From assembly GCA_903902945.1 (NCBI GenBank), contig CAIUWU010000242.1, forward strand, positions 1-14,450: 14,450 nucleotides of DNA. The letters run 5' to 3'. Within the stretch, counting starts at the first letter, position 1, and each line of letters begins with the position of its first letter. The position numbers and the translations under genes were made by a program. Source of the stretch: an uncultured Pseudomonadota bacterium. Its GTDB lineage: Bacteria > Pseudomonadota > Gammaproteobacteria > Methylococcales > Methylomonadaceae. Below the pieces are notes generated by a model, which saw nothing but the letters and a program-made list of their open reading frames with translations, made no database searches and had not been told where the DNA came from. Positions 1 through 4,674 of the stretch are shown here, one piece after another.

Positions 1-207
1 CCGGTTGCTGTTAATACTGATTTTATTATAGCAGCTCCTGGAGTAGATCCAACTAATTTTATATCACTAATTAATATAACTAGCGGCTCTAGGACAGGTG
101 TCATAAAATCTATAAATAATAATTCTATTACTATAACTATTTATATGAAATTGACATTTCCACGCTCTTCTAATGTAACAGGTTATTTAGTAGTGTATAA
201 AATATGA
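1..207 (+). CDS. C-terminal fragment of a phage structural protein (5' truncated by window edge)
   Basis: Frame 1 is open from the window edge to a TGA at 205-207, giving 68 residues of an incomplete protein. It is rich in Ile, Asn, Thr and Ser, ends in VVYKI, and has the beta-strand-like alternating pattern common in phage tail and fibre proteins. Its stop overlaps the next start as ATGA, so the two are probably translationally coupled. Base composition is very AT-rich, like the next two genes and unlike the rest of the window. I do not recognise a family. Assignment to a tail module rests on its neighbours. Confidence 0.6.
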   Translation, partial: PVAVNTDFIIAAPGVDPTNFISLINITSGSRTGVIKSINNNSITITIYMKLTFPRSSNVTGYLVVYKI

Positions 208-788
208 CATATGGAATATATTTTGACTCAGGTATCATAGATAATGATTTAGGAACTTATGGCGTTTATGGGGTATATAGATATTACTTTTCTAATTCAG
301 CGTCTGGTAGTTTTAATGTTCCCGGCTTATCTGCAATTTCTACTTCAGAATATTTAATTGGACACTTTAGTCCTGATGGCGTTGGTGTTATGCTAAATTC
401 TCCTGTTGGTAGTACTTCATCAATAAATATAGCCTTATCGACTAATATTACAGGCTATATTGATATTGTAATATTAACTAAAACAAAATATTGTACAAAT
501 AATTATCTAAATTATGGTATAGCAATCTGGGGAGGGGATGGATCTATTCTATTTAATACTGGATTATATTATGCAGTTTTAGCAGAAGTATTTTATACAA
601 GTAATACAGGATCAGACGTCGATGCTGGTGGAATTTCAACAACTCCCGTGTTTTTTGGTAGACGTTTTATTTTCAGGATACCTACTACAATTGGTTTTGC
701 TTTGTATGATGCAGCCACAAATGAATGGTCATTTTTTTCCAATAACAGAGGAGATGATACAATTATTTTTTTATTAGATTTTTATTAG
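204..788 (+). CDS. Phage tail-associated protein, DUF6453-like
   Basis: This 194-residue protein begins MTYGIYFDSG and is dominated by Gly, Ser, Asn, Tyr and Ile, with no signal peptide or membrane segment. The short YGI-x-Y/F-D opening and the position just before a tail assembly chaperone resemble the DUF6453-type proteins found beside tail tip and fibre genes in lambda-like phages. I infer this from style and location and see no diagnostic motif. The ATG overlaps the preceding stop by four bases. The gene is strongly AT-rich, matching its upstream neighbour. Its function is probably virion-structural. It could equally be an unrelated tail fibre accessory protein. Confidence 0.6.
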   Translation: MTYGIYFDSGIIDNDLGTYGVYGVYRYYFSNSASGSFNVPGLSAISTSEYLIGHFSPDGVGVMLNSPVGSTSSINIALSTNITGYIDIVILTKTKYCTNNYLNYGIAIWGGDGSILFNTGLYYAVLAEVFYTSNTGSDVDAGGISTTPVFFGRRFIFRIPTTIGFALYDAATNEWSFFSNNRGDDTIIFLLDFY

Positions 789-795
789 GAATATT

Positions 796-1242
796 ATGAT
801 TTTTTTAGCACAAATACAAGACACAAAAATAACCTGCATAACTCGTGAACTATATGAAGGGCAATTTAGAGAAGTGGATTTTATGGTAGAAATACCGGAG
901 CATATAGCTAAAGATTTTAATAATTATTACTATAAAAATGGTGAATTTAAAAATTATCCAGAAAATCCACATAAAGAGTATTATAGTTGGGATTCGATTA
1001 ATGAAAAATGGGGGTTGTCAGATGATTTATATGAAATTTATCTAAATGATTTGAATGCTGAAAATAATGTAAAAAGAGCACAAGCATTGCTAAATAGCGA
1101 TTGGACAGAGCTCCCATCAGCATTACAGCGATTGGGAGAGGCGAAAGTAACTGAATGGCAGAACTACCGGCAAGCCTTGCGCGATATCACCGCTCAAACT
1201 GGATACCCAGAGAACATTGTATGGCCGCAGGCGCCCGATTAA
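796..1242 (+). CDS. Phage tail assembly chaperone (Phage_tail_APC-like C-terminus)
   Basis: The 148-residue product has an acidic, Tyr/Asn-rich N-terminal part of about 95 residues. A C-terminal part follows with the features of tail assembly chaperones: an LLNSDWTELP segment, then a WQNYRQALRDI helix, then GYPENIVWPQAP near the end. Proteins of this kind bind tail or fibre subunits during virion assembly and do not remain in the particle. The start lies eight bases after the previous stop. Composition changes inside the gene: to about 1090 it is AT-rich like the two upstream genes, and beyond that it has balanced GC. This suggests a recombination seam between a variable N-terminal part and a conserved C-terminal domain. 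Confidence 0.75.
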   Translation: MIFLAQIQDTKITCITRELYEGQFREVDFMVEIPEHIAKDFNNYYYKNGEFKNYPENPHKEYYSWDSINEKWGLSDDLYEIYLNDLNAENNVKRAQALLNSDWTELPSALQRLGEAKVTEWQNYRQALRDITAQTGYPENIVWPQAPD

Positions 1243-1243
1243 T

Positions 1244-1438
1244 ATGCAATCTATTCGTTGTGGTGCCTGTGGCAAAAAACTGGGAGATGGCATTTATCAA
1301 AGCCTAACCATTAAATGCCCGCGCTGTAAAACCCTGAATATTTTGAGAGCCGAGAGCACCCAACCCGAACACCACGAGTGTCTATGTAAGAGCAACACTC
1401 GTGAACATCTATCAACAAGACAACATCACCCTTCATAA
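1244..1438 (+). CDS. Com-like zinc-finger translational regulator
   Basis: The 64-residue protein starting MQSIRCGACGKKL carries two CxxC knuckles (C6/C9 and C25/C28) in the pattern RCGAC...IKCPRCKT. This closely resembles the Mu Com protein, which opens the mom methyltransferase message for translation by binding its RNA. A further Cys/His cluster (H43, H44, C46, C48) follows. I chose the ATG at 1244 because the family begins at M-x-S-I-R-C. An in-frame ATG at 1217 would add nine residues inside the preceding gene. The start is one base after the chaperone stop, suggesting coupling. The 3' end overlaps a DNA methyltransferase start at 1401, the usual partner of Com-like genes in prophages. 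Since that partner is broken, this regulator may have lost its target. Confidence 0.75.
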   Translation: MQSIRCGACGKKLGDGIYQSLTIKCPRCKTLNILRAESTQPEHHECLCKSNTREHLSTRQHHPS

Positions 1439-1523
1439 CACTGACGCGTTAACACTCTTGGCTCAAATACCGGATAACAGCGTCGATCTGATTGCTACGG
1501 ATCCGCCGATGGCTCAAGCATGA
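1401..1523 (+). pseudogene. Truncated DNA adenine/cytosine-N4 methyltransferase, N-terminal fragment
   Basis: Starting at GTG 1401, with AAGAG nine bases upstream, the frame reads VNIYQQDNITLHNTDALTLL and then reaches VDLIATDPP. This is the opening of a beta-type amino-methyltransferase, in which catalytic motif IV (DPPY/W) lies near the N-terminus. Instead of the aromatic residue the frame reads M-A-Q-A and stops at 1523, so only 40 residues remain and the target-recognition and S-adenosylmethionine-binding parts are missing. The break coincides, within a few bases, with the end of the oppositely oriented brnA at 1514. The fragment cannot be catalytic. It was probably cut by insertion or recombination that brought in the toxin-antitoxin operon. 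Confidence 0.7.
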
Positions 1524-1852
1524 TGCAATTCCTCCCGAATCACCTCTCGCAACGCCTCTTTAACGCTGTCCGCTTCCAGTCCGCGCCGCAAGGTTTCGTT
1601 GATCAGCGTCTGATACCCGCGTCCACCGGCCTTGGCCTTATACGCCTGGATTATCGCCTCATCCAGCATGATCGTAATGCGCTGCTTGCCCAGGCCCAAG
1701 CCTGGCAATACCTCGCCTACGGGGCGTAGCTCGGTGAATTCGGCGGCGCTCAATTCCGGGCTGTCCTCGTCGGGGGCATCGGCCAATGGCGCGGCATCCA
1801 CCGCCGCCCAATCGATCTCAGAGGGTTTGGTTTGCAAATTTTTTCTGCTCAC
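1514..1852 (-). CDS. brnA: BrnA antitoxin, ribbon-helix-helix
   Basis: This 112-residue protein has a polar, disordered-looking N-terminal half rich in Ala, Glu, Asp and Pro, which in this family wraps the toxin. A ribbon-helix-helix DNA-binding domain follows at about residues 57-95 (QRITIMLDEAI, then GGRGYQTLINETLRRGL), and then a helical acidic/basic tail. The GRGYQT-x-IN signature is characteristic of BrnA. Its start overlaps the 3' end of brnT by 35 bases, the normal toxin-first order of BrnTA. BrnA neutralises BrnT and represses the operon. The palindrome at 2104-2123 is the obvious operator candidate. The stop codon sits at the junction with the truncated methyltransferase. Confidence 0.88.
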   Translation of the reverse strand: MSRKNLQTKPSEIDWAAVDAAPLADAPDEDSPELSAAEFTELRPVGEVLPGLGLGKQRITIMLDEAIIQAYKAKAGGRGYQTLINETLRRGLEADSVKEALREVIREELHHA

Positions 1853-2093
1853 GGGGATTCGCCTTTCTAAAAGAAATGATATGGATGTGGCTTTCGGCGG
1901 GGATGCAAAACACCACCACCATCAACCGACCCGCCAAGGTGTTGTAGCCAATGAAACGCCGCTCGGAGTAAGCCTTGCGCCTGTCTTCCCTGACGACCAT
2001 CGCGCCGTTGAACATCGGCTCCGCCGCCAGCAGCGGCAGGGCTCTGTCGCGAATATTGATGTCATTCTTGATCGGGTTACAGGTAAATTTCAT
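1818..2093 (-). CDS. brnT: BrnT toxin, ribonuclease of type II toxin-antitoxin system
   Basis: From the ATG at 2093 the 91-residue product begins MKFTCNPIKND and shows the BrnT pattern: a GYNTLAGRLMVVVF strand region, then IHIISFRKANPREQKKF near the C-terminus. BrnT proteins are small RelE-fold RNases that inhibit translation when free of BrnA. I reject the upstream ATG at 2132 because it would place the start before the predicted promoter and add 13 hydrophobic residues absent from the family. One oddity is that the usual N-terminal K-H-G after the first helix is replaced by R-D-R-A, so activity is uncertain. There is no convincing Shine-Dalgarno sequence. The predicted transcript would begin at or next to the ATG. 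Confidence 0.85.
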   Translation of the reverse strand: MKFTCNPIKNDINIRDRALPLLAAEPMFNGAMVVREDRRKAYSERRFIGYNTLAGRLMVVVFCIPAESHIHIISFRKANPREQKKFANQTL

Positions 2094-2100
2094 GGTGCTA

Positions 2101-2128
2101 ATTATACATATTATAATATGTATTTCAA
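2101..2128 (-). promoter_or_regulatory. brnTA promoter with palindromic operator
   Basis: On the minus strand TTGAAA (2128-2123) and TATAAT (2106-2101) are separated by 16 bp. The spacer is almost entirely a perfect 20-bp palindrome, ATACATATTATAATATGTAT at 2104-2123, which also touches both hexamers. BrnA-type antitoxins autorepress, so this is the likely operator. A start about seven bases after the -10 falls at roughly 2094, next to the brnT ATG at 2093. Confidence 0.65.
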
Positions 2129-2161
2129 GCAAGTAGGATGGGATGACCTATCATTGATTTG

Positions 2162-2191
2162 TTGGCAACGCCAAGCCATCGGGTCTAAACT
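2162..2191 (+). promoter_or_regulatory. Candidate promoter for the WYL gene (cassette copy A)
   Basis: TTGGCA (2162-2167) and TAAACT (2186-2191) are separated by 18 bp. The pair matches position for position the boxes of the promoter at 3007-3036 while the spacer between them has diverged, which supports function. The expected leader is about 60 nt before the ATG at 2259. Confidence 0.5.
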
Positions 2192-2246
2192 GAATCCATC
2201 ACAATCCTATAGCGGTCATCCGCACCCGACAACCTGGCGGTTTTTT
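2162..2246 (+). repeat. Promoter-leader direct repeat, copy A
   Basis: This copy aligns without gaps to 3007-3091 at an offset of 845 bp. The last 58 bp (2189-2246) match at 51 of 58 positions, and the first 27 bp match mainly in the two promoter hexamers. The transcribed part has GCGG-TCAT-CCGC (2212-2223) and then GCGG followed by six T (2237-2246). Two substitutions change the CTTACAG of copy B to CCTATAG here. Confidence 0.8.
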
Positions 2247-2258
2247 AAGGTGGGCTGT

Positions 2259-3005
2259 ATGGATATCAATGTATTGAAAAAATCCTTGGGTACTGGTGAA
2301 ATACTAAACATTATTTACCATGGCGGTACTGAGCCAGGAACCACTAGGCGAATTTTGCCTATACAAATAAAAGGCGACATATTATGTGCAAGATGCCTTT
2401 CTACGCTAAGGGTGAAAAGTTATTCGCTGGATAAAATCGAATTGGCTAATGGTGATGAAGTGACATTTCATGGTGTACACGATCTGCTGGCTATCGCTAT
2501 TTCGGCAGGTGACCTGATCAGCGTTAATTACGACTCAGGGCAAAACTCATTGCAACACGCGGTAATAAGGCCTATTGCTATTGAGAATAGAAGTCATTTA
2601 ATAGCCTATAGCTTTATTACTGGCACTGAACGAAAGCTGAAAATCGAAAAAATGAATTTAGATGTAGACTTTTATCCATACTATATGGAGGGCGATGAGC
2701 TACAGGATATTCAGGATTTCCGTTGGTTAGCAGCGAATACGGTGGTGCCATTATTTGAAGCAGGTTGGCTGATCAAAATTGAAGAGAGCTATTTAGGTAT
2801 TTATCCTCGCACCCAGGATGATACGGTGTCGACCAGCAAAGGCTACGCTGACCAAAGAGGGCACTTACAGTTTATCAAAGGAAAAGGTTATCAATTTCAT
2901 GTTTGGTTTGATGGTCATTATTTTAGATGTGGTGCGTTTTCTGCTGCTTTGCGGCAGCTATTAAATTTTGCAAGGACTCATCCAATTCCCATTGATTGGA
3001 AATAA
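2259..3005 (+). CDS. Prophage protein with two WYL-like cores, no helix-turn-helix
   Basis: I chose ATG 2259, which follows AAGG by eight bases, and reject the longer open frame upstream because it overlaps brnTA antisense. The 248-residue product has a first WYL-like core at about 9-52 (ILNIIYHGGTEPGTTRRILP, then LCARCLSTLRVKSYSLDKIEL). A second, more diverged copy lies at about 87-132 (ISVNYDSG, HAVIRPIAI, LIAYSFITGTERKLKIEKM). The C-terminal third is unassigned and rich in aromatics. WYL domains bind nucleic acid or nucleotide ligands and usually sit beside a DNA-binding domain, which is absent here. The gene has its own promoter-leader cassette and is flanked by cassette copies, so it looks like a prophage cargo gene. 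The function is unknown; regulatory or defence roles are possible. Confidence 0.7.
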   Translation: MDINVLKKSLGTGEILNIIYHGGTEPGTTRRILPIQIKGDILCARCLSTLRVKSYSLDKIELANGDEVTFHGVHDLLAIAISAGDLISVNYDSGQNSLQHAVIRPIAIENRSHLIAYSFITGTERKLKIEKMNLDVDFYPYYMEGDELQDIQDFRWLAANTVVPLFEAGWLIKIEESYLGIYPRTQDDTVSTSKGYADQRGHLQFIKGKGYQFHVWFDGHYFRCGAFSAALRQLLNFARTHPIPIDWK

Positions 3006-3006
3006 T

Positions 3007-3036
3007 TTGACAAACCCAAACTGCCAAGCCTAGACT
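3007..3036 (+). promoter_or_regulatory. Candidate promoter for C4 RNA and antirepressor operon (cassette copy B)
   Basis: TTGACA (3007-3012) and TAGACT (3031-3036) are separated by 18 bp, starting two bases after the WYL stop codon. The boxes are conserved with copy A at 2162-2191 although the spacer is not. Transcription starting near 3043 would read through the leader into the C4-like RNA and then the antirepressor. Confidence 0.55.
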
Positions 3037-3091
3037 GACCGCATCACAATCTTACAGCGGTCATCCGCACCCGAAAGCCTGGCGGTTTTTT
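3007..3091 (+). repeat. Promoter-leader direct repeat, copy B
   Basis: This is the partner of 2162-2246. It contains CTTACAG at 3051-3057, the same heptamer found at the antirepressor ribosome-binding site (3249-3255) and complementary to the C4 hairpin loop. It then has GCGG (3057-3060), CCGC (3065-3068) and GCGG (3082-3085) before a run of seven T. CCGC can pair with either GCGG, giving alternative hairpins, one of which is terminator-like. Confidence 0.8.
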
Positions 3092-3144
3092 TATGCCCAG
3101 CGTTTTTATACGCTCGAAATCCGTTTCGTGCGTTTCCCTGCTAT

Positions 3145-3226
3145 GGGCGGGATGATAGGCCGAATACAATACCTTCGGGAAATAAGGCCAGCAGCCTGTA
3201 AGCTGTGATTGAGTCCCGCTCGCCCT
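3145..3226 (+). ncRNA. C4-type antisense RNA
   Basis: The segment folds into the three-part shape of P1/P7-type C4 RNAs. The closing stem is GCGGGA (3147-3152) with TCCCGC (3214-3219), or GGGCG (3145-3149) with CGCCC (3221-3225). The first arm is GGCC (3158-3161) with GGCC (3186-3189). The second arm is CAGC (3192-3195) with GCTG (3202-3205), with loop CTGTAA. CCTGTAAG (3195-3202) is exactly complementary to CTTACAGG (3249-3256), which overlaps the antirepressor Shine-Dalgarno sequence. It lies directly upstream of a Bro-N antirepressor, as in known phage C4-ant arrangements. The exact ends are estimates. Confidence 0.72.
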
Positions 3227-3248
3227 CATCTGGCAAGCACTATCAAAA

Positions 3249-3258
3249 CTTACAGGAG
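3249..3258 (+). promoter_or_regulatory. Antirepressor ribosome-binding site and C4 target
   Basis: CTTACAGGAG contains the Shine-Dalgarno AGGAG (3254-3258), seven bases before ATG 3266. Its first eight bases are the exact complement of 3195-3202 in the C4-like RNA, so pairing in trans, or within the uncut transcript, would block initiation. Confidence 0.7.
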
Positions 3259-3265
3259 TTCAGCC

Positions 3266-3820
3266 ATGTCTGAATTTAAAACCCTCGCCAATCCCTTCCA
3301 ATTTGAAGCCTTTGATGTCCGTACCGCGATCGACGACAACGCCGATGTCTGGTTTTGCGCCAAAGATGTTTGCGCCGTGCTCGACATTGCTTGGACAGGT
3401 GCAACAATTACCCTCGACAACATGCCGGAACGCTGGTTTATGGTCATGAATCTCATGACCATAAAAGGCGAAAGAGAGGCGTATTTTCTCAACGAAGCCG
3501 GCCTGTACTTTTTGATTTTCCGCTCACAAAAACCCAAGGCTAAGGAGTTTGCCAACTGGGTCTGCGAAGAAGTCCTGCCCCAAATCCGCAAGCACGGCTT
3601 TTACGGCGCCCTGCCGCCTAAGGATTACATCGCGATGATTAAACAAATCGCTGAACTCACCGAGCGTTTAACTGCGACCAAGAATGCGTTTACTTACCAG
3701 CTGTTAATCAATCCTTTGCGAAATTTGTGCAACCTGGCTGGCCACCCTATGCCGGATATTGCGTTAATCAGTCAGCAAATTGACCAGGCGGATTTATTTT
3801 GTGAAGGGGGTGTCAAATGA
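3266..3820 (+). CDS. Phage antirepressor, Bro-N domain
   Basis: The 184-residue protein has an N-terminal Bro-N domain at about residues 10-108, with VWFCAKDVCAVLDI near the start, then YFLNEAGLYFLIFRSQKPKA and FANWVCEEVLPQIRKHGFYG, which are classical for phage antirepressors. These proteins bind DNA or repressor and can switch a prophage toward lytic growth. The C-terminal 70 residues are a helical region (IAMIKQIAELTERL) without a recognised domain, so it is shorter than two-domain antirepressors with an ANT or KilA-C module. ATG 3266 is chosen for its strong Shine-Dalgarno sequence. The leader upstream is a C4 control region, implying silencing by antisense RNA in the lysogen. The stop overlaps the next start as ATGA. 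Confidence 0.85.
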   Translation: MSEFKTLANPFQFEAFDVRTAIDDNADVWFCAKDVCAVLDIAWTGATITLDNMPERWFMVMNLMTIKGEREAYFLNEAGLYFLIFRSQKPKAKEFANWVCEEVLPQIRKHGFYGALPPKDYIAMIKQIAELTERLTATKNAFTYQLLINPLRNLCNLAGHPMPDIALISQQIDQADLFCEGGVK

Positions 3821-4020
3821 GCTGGCAAGTAAAGATGAACCACGTTGATTACGTCAATGGCACAGCCAGTGAGCGGGTCCTGAAAAAACAGTATCCCACC
3901 CAAACGCAGGCCCAAGAAACTGCCAACCGGCTAAAGTTTGTGCGAGTGGTGGGTGAGGAAACGATTGTCGAACAATGTGTGGCGGTGGCTATTGAACAGC
4001 CCGTGCGAGGTGCAGCATGA
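3817..4020 (+). CDS. Small prophage protein of unknown function
   Basis: This 67-residue protein beginning MSWQVKMNHVDYV has no membrane segment or signal. Its start overlaps the antirepressor stop by ATGA, with a GAAGGGGG ribosome-binding stretch just upstream (3802-3809), and its own stop overlaps the next start in the same way. The arrangement points to coupled translation as part of the antirepressor operon. I do not recognise a family. A short beta-rich protein is all the sequence suggests. Confidence 0.65.
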   Translation: MSWQVKMNHVDYVNGTASERVLKKQYPTQTQAQETANRLKFVRVVGEETIVEQCVAVAIEQPVRGAA

Positions 4021-4043
4021 TCGATGCAGAATTGAAATCCACC
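4009..4043 (+). repeat. 35-bp direct repeat over a start codon, copy 1
   Basis: Identical over 35 bp to 4377-4411. It spans the last codons of one gene, the ATGA overlap, and the first nine codons (MIDAELKST) of the next. Confidence 0.9.
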
Positions 4044-4388
4044 CAACATCCCGAAGCCCTTAACGATTTCTTCCGGCAGATGGCCGAATTGGAGACCGAA
4101 CGCCAAGCCGCCACCGAGGCCGGCATTCCGGCGTTGCTGCGCCTGGTCAACGTGGCCGAGCGCGACAGCGACCAAGCCAACACCGTACGCAGTTTCCTGC
4201 TCGGTTTGTACAACGGCTACCGCTTCCCGTTCAACCTGGTCCGCCTCAGAGGCTTGGACAAAACCCTGTTCGACGACTGCATGACCGTGCTGATGCTGGA
4301 TGCCCGAGCAACCACGCAAGAGATCCACCAGTATTTGAACGACGGCGGCGACCGTTTTGAGCGCTGGGCGCAAGGCGGTGCAGCATGA
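4017..4388 (+). CDS. DUF7673-like prophage protein
   Basis: The 123-residue protein has a central conserved-looking stretch, LVNVAERDSDQANTVRSFLL then GLYNGYRFPFNLVRLRGLD, followed by FDDCMTVLMLDARATTQEIH. I associate this arrangement with a family of small phage and plasmid proteins of unknown function (DUF7673), from memory of the motif only. It is cytoplasmic and probably helical. The ATG overlaps the upstream stop, with GAGG six bases before it. The first nine residues, MIDAELKST, are repeated exactly at the start of the next gene, and the DNA repeat extends into the upstream ribosome-binding area. Confidence 0.65.
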   Translation: MIDAELKSTQHPEALNDFFRQMAELETERQAATEAGIPALLRLVNVAERDSDQANTVRSFLLGLYNGYRFPFNLVRLRGLDKTLFDDCMTVLMLDARATTQEIHQYLNDGGDRFERWAQGGAA

Positions 4389-4411
4389 TCGATGCAGAAT
4401 TGAAATCCACC
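4377..4411 (+). repeat. 35-bp direct repeat over a start codon, copy 2
   Basis: Exact copy of 4009-4043, 368 bp downstream, covering the end of the DUF7673-like gene and the start of the next gene. Identity stops sharply after the ninth codon, so only the initiation region was copied. Confidence 0.9.
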
Positions 4412-4612
4412 GCGCTGGATCAAATGGATCGCTTAGAAACTGAAATACTCGCATTACGCTGTATTACCGGCCTGCTGGGCGGCCAGGAAGGCGGTAGCAG
4501 CATTAACCTTAGCGAGCTGACGTATCTGATTGATCCTATCATTGAGCGCGAGCAGGGCATTCTTGAAAAGCTGAGGGGCTTGTGTCATTCGTTGCCTGAT
4601 ATAGCGAACTAA
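4385..4612 (+). CDS. Small prophage protein, helical, unknown function
   Basis: The 75-residue protein begins with the same MIDAELKST as its upstream neighbour and then diverges into an amphipathic helix (ALDQMDRLETEILALRCITG), a Gly-rich turn (LLGGQEGGSS), and a second helical region containing IDPIIEREQGILEKLRGL. This would suit a small helical-hairpin or coiled-coil protein. It is the last gene of the antirepressor operon, linked by an ATGA overlap and followed at once by two hairpins, the second a strong terminator. I do not recognise the family. Confidence 0.6.
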   Translation: MIDAELKSTALDQMDRLETEILALRCITGLLGGQEGGSSINLSELTYLIDPIIEREQGILEKLRGLCHSLPDIAN

Positions 4613-4619
4613 AACCAAT

Positions 4620-4638
4620 TGGCGGTAATACACCGCCA
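4620..4638 (+). other. Stable hairpin after the antirepressor operon
   Basis: TGGCGGT (4620-4626) and ACCGCCA (4632-4638) form a perfect 7-bp stem with a 5-nt loop, directly before the terminator at 4645. There is no T run of its own. It may protect the 3' end of the message. Confidence 0.6.
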
Positions 4639-4644
4639 CAAAAC

Positions 4645-4674
4645 AAAAAAACCGGTGTCACAGCCGGTTTTTTT
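4645..4674 (+). terminator. Intrinsic terminator, probably bidirectional
   Basis: AAAAAAACCGG (4645-4655) pairs with CCGGTTTTTTT (4664-4674) around an 8-nt loop. The A run on one side and T run on the other let it act on both strands. It closes the antirepressor operon. Confidence 0.85.

Noticed and set aside
1632..2258. N-terminal extension of the WYL-gene frame across the brnTA region
   Set aside because: It is antisense to two recognisable genes, has low-complexity shadow composition, and ATG 2259 has its own ribosome-binding site and promoter.
3093..3155. 20-codon frame MPSVFIRSKSVSCVSLLWAG before the antirepressor
   Set aside because: Very short, no Shine-Dalgarno sequence, and it runs into the C4 stem. 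A leader peptide is possible but unsupported.
3044..3229. 61-codon minus-strand open frame over the C4 leader
   Set aside because: The same bases form the predicted C4 stems and loops; no ribosome-binding site or family resemblance.
3849..4454. 201-codon minus-strand open frame
   Set aside because: Shadow of three coupled plus-strand genes, with no recognisable domain.
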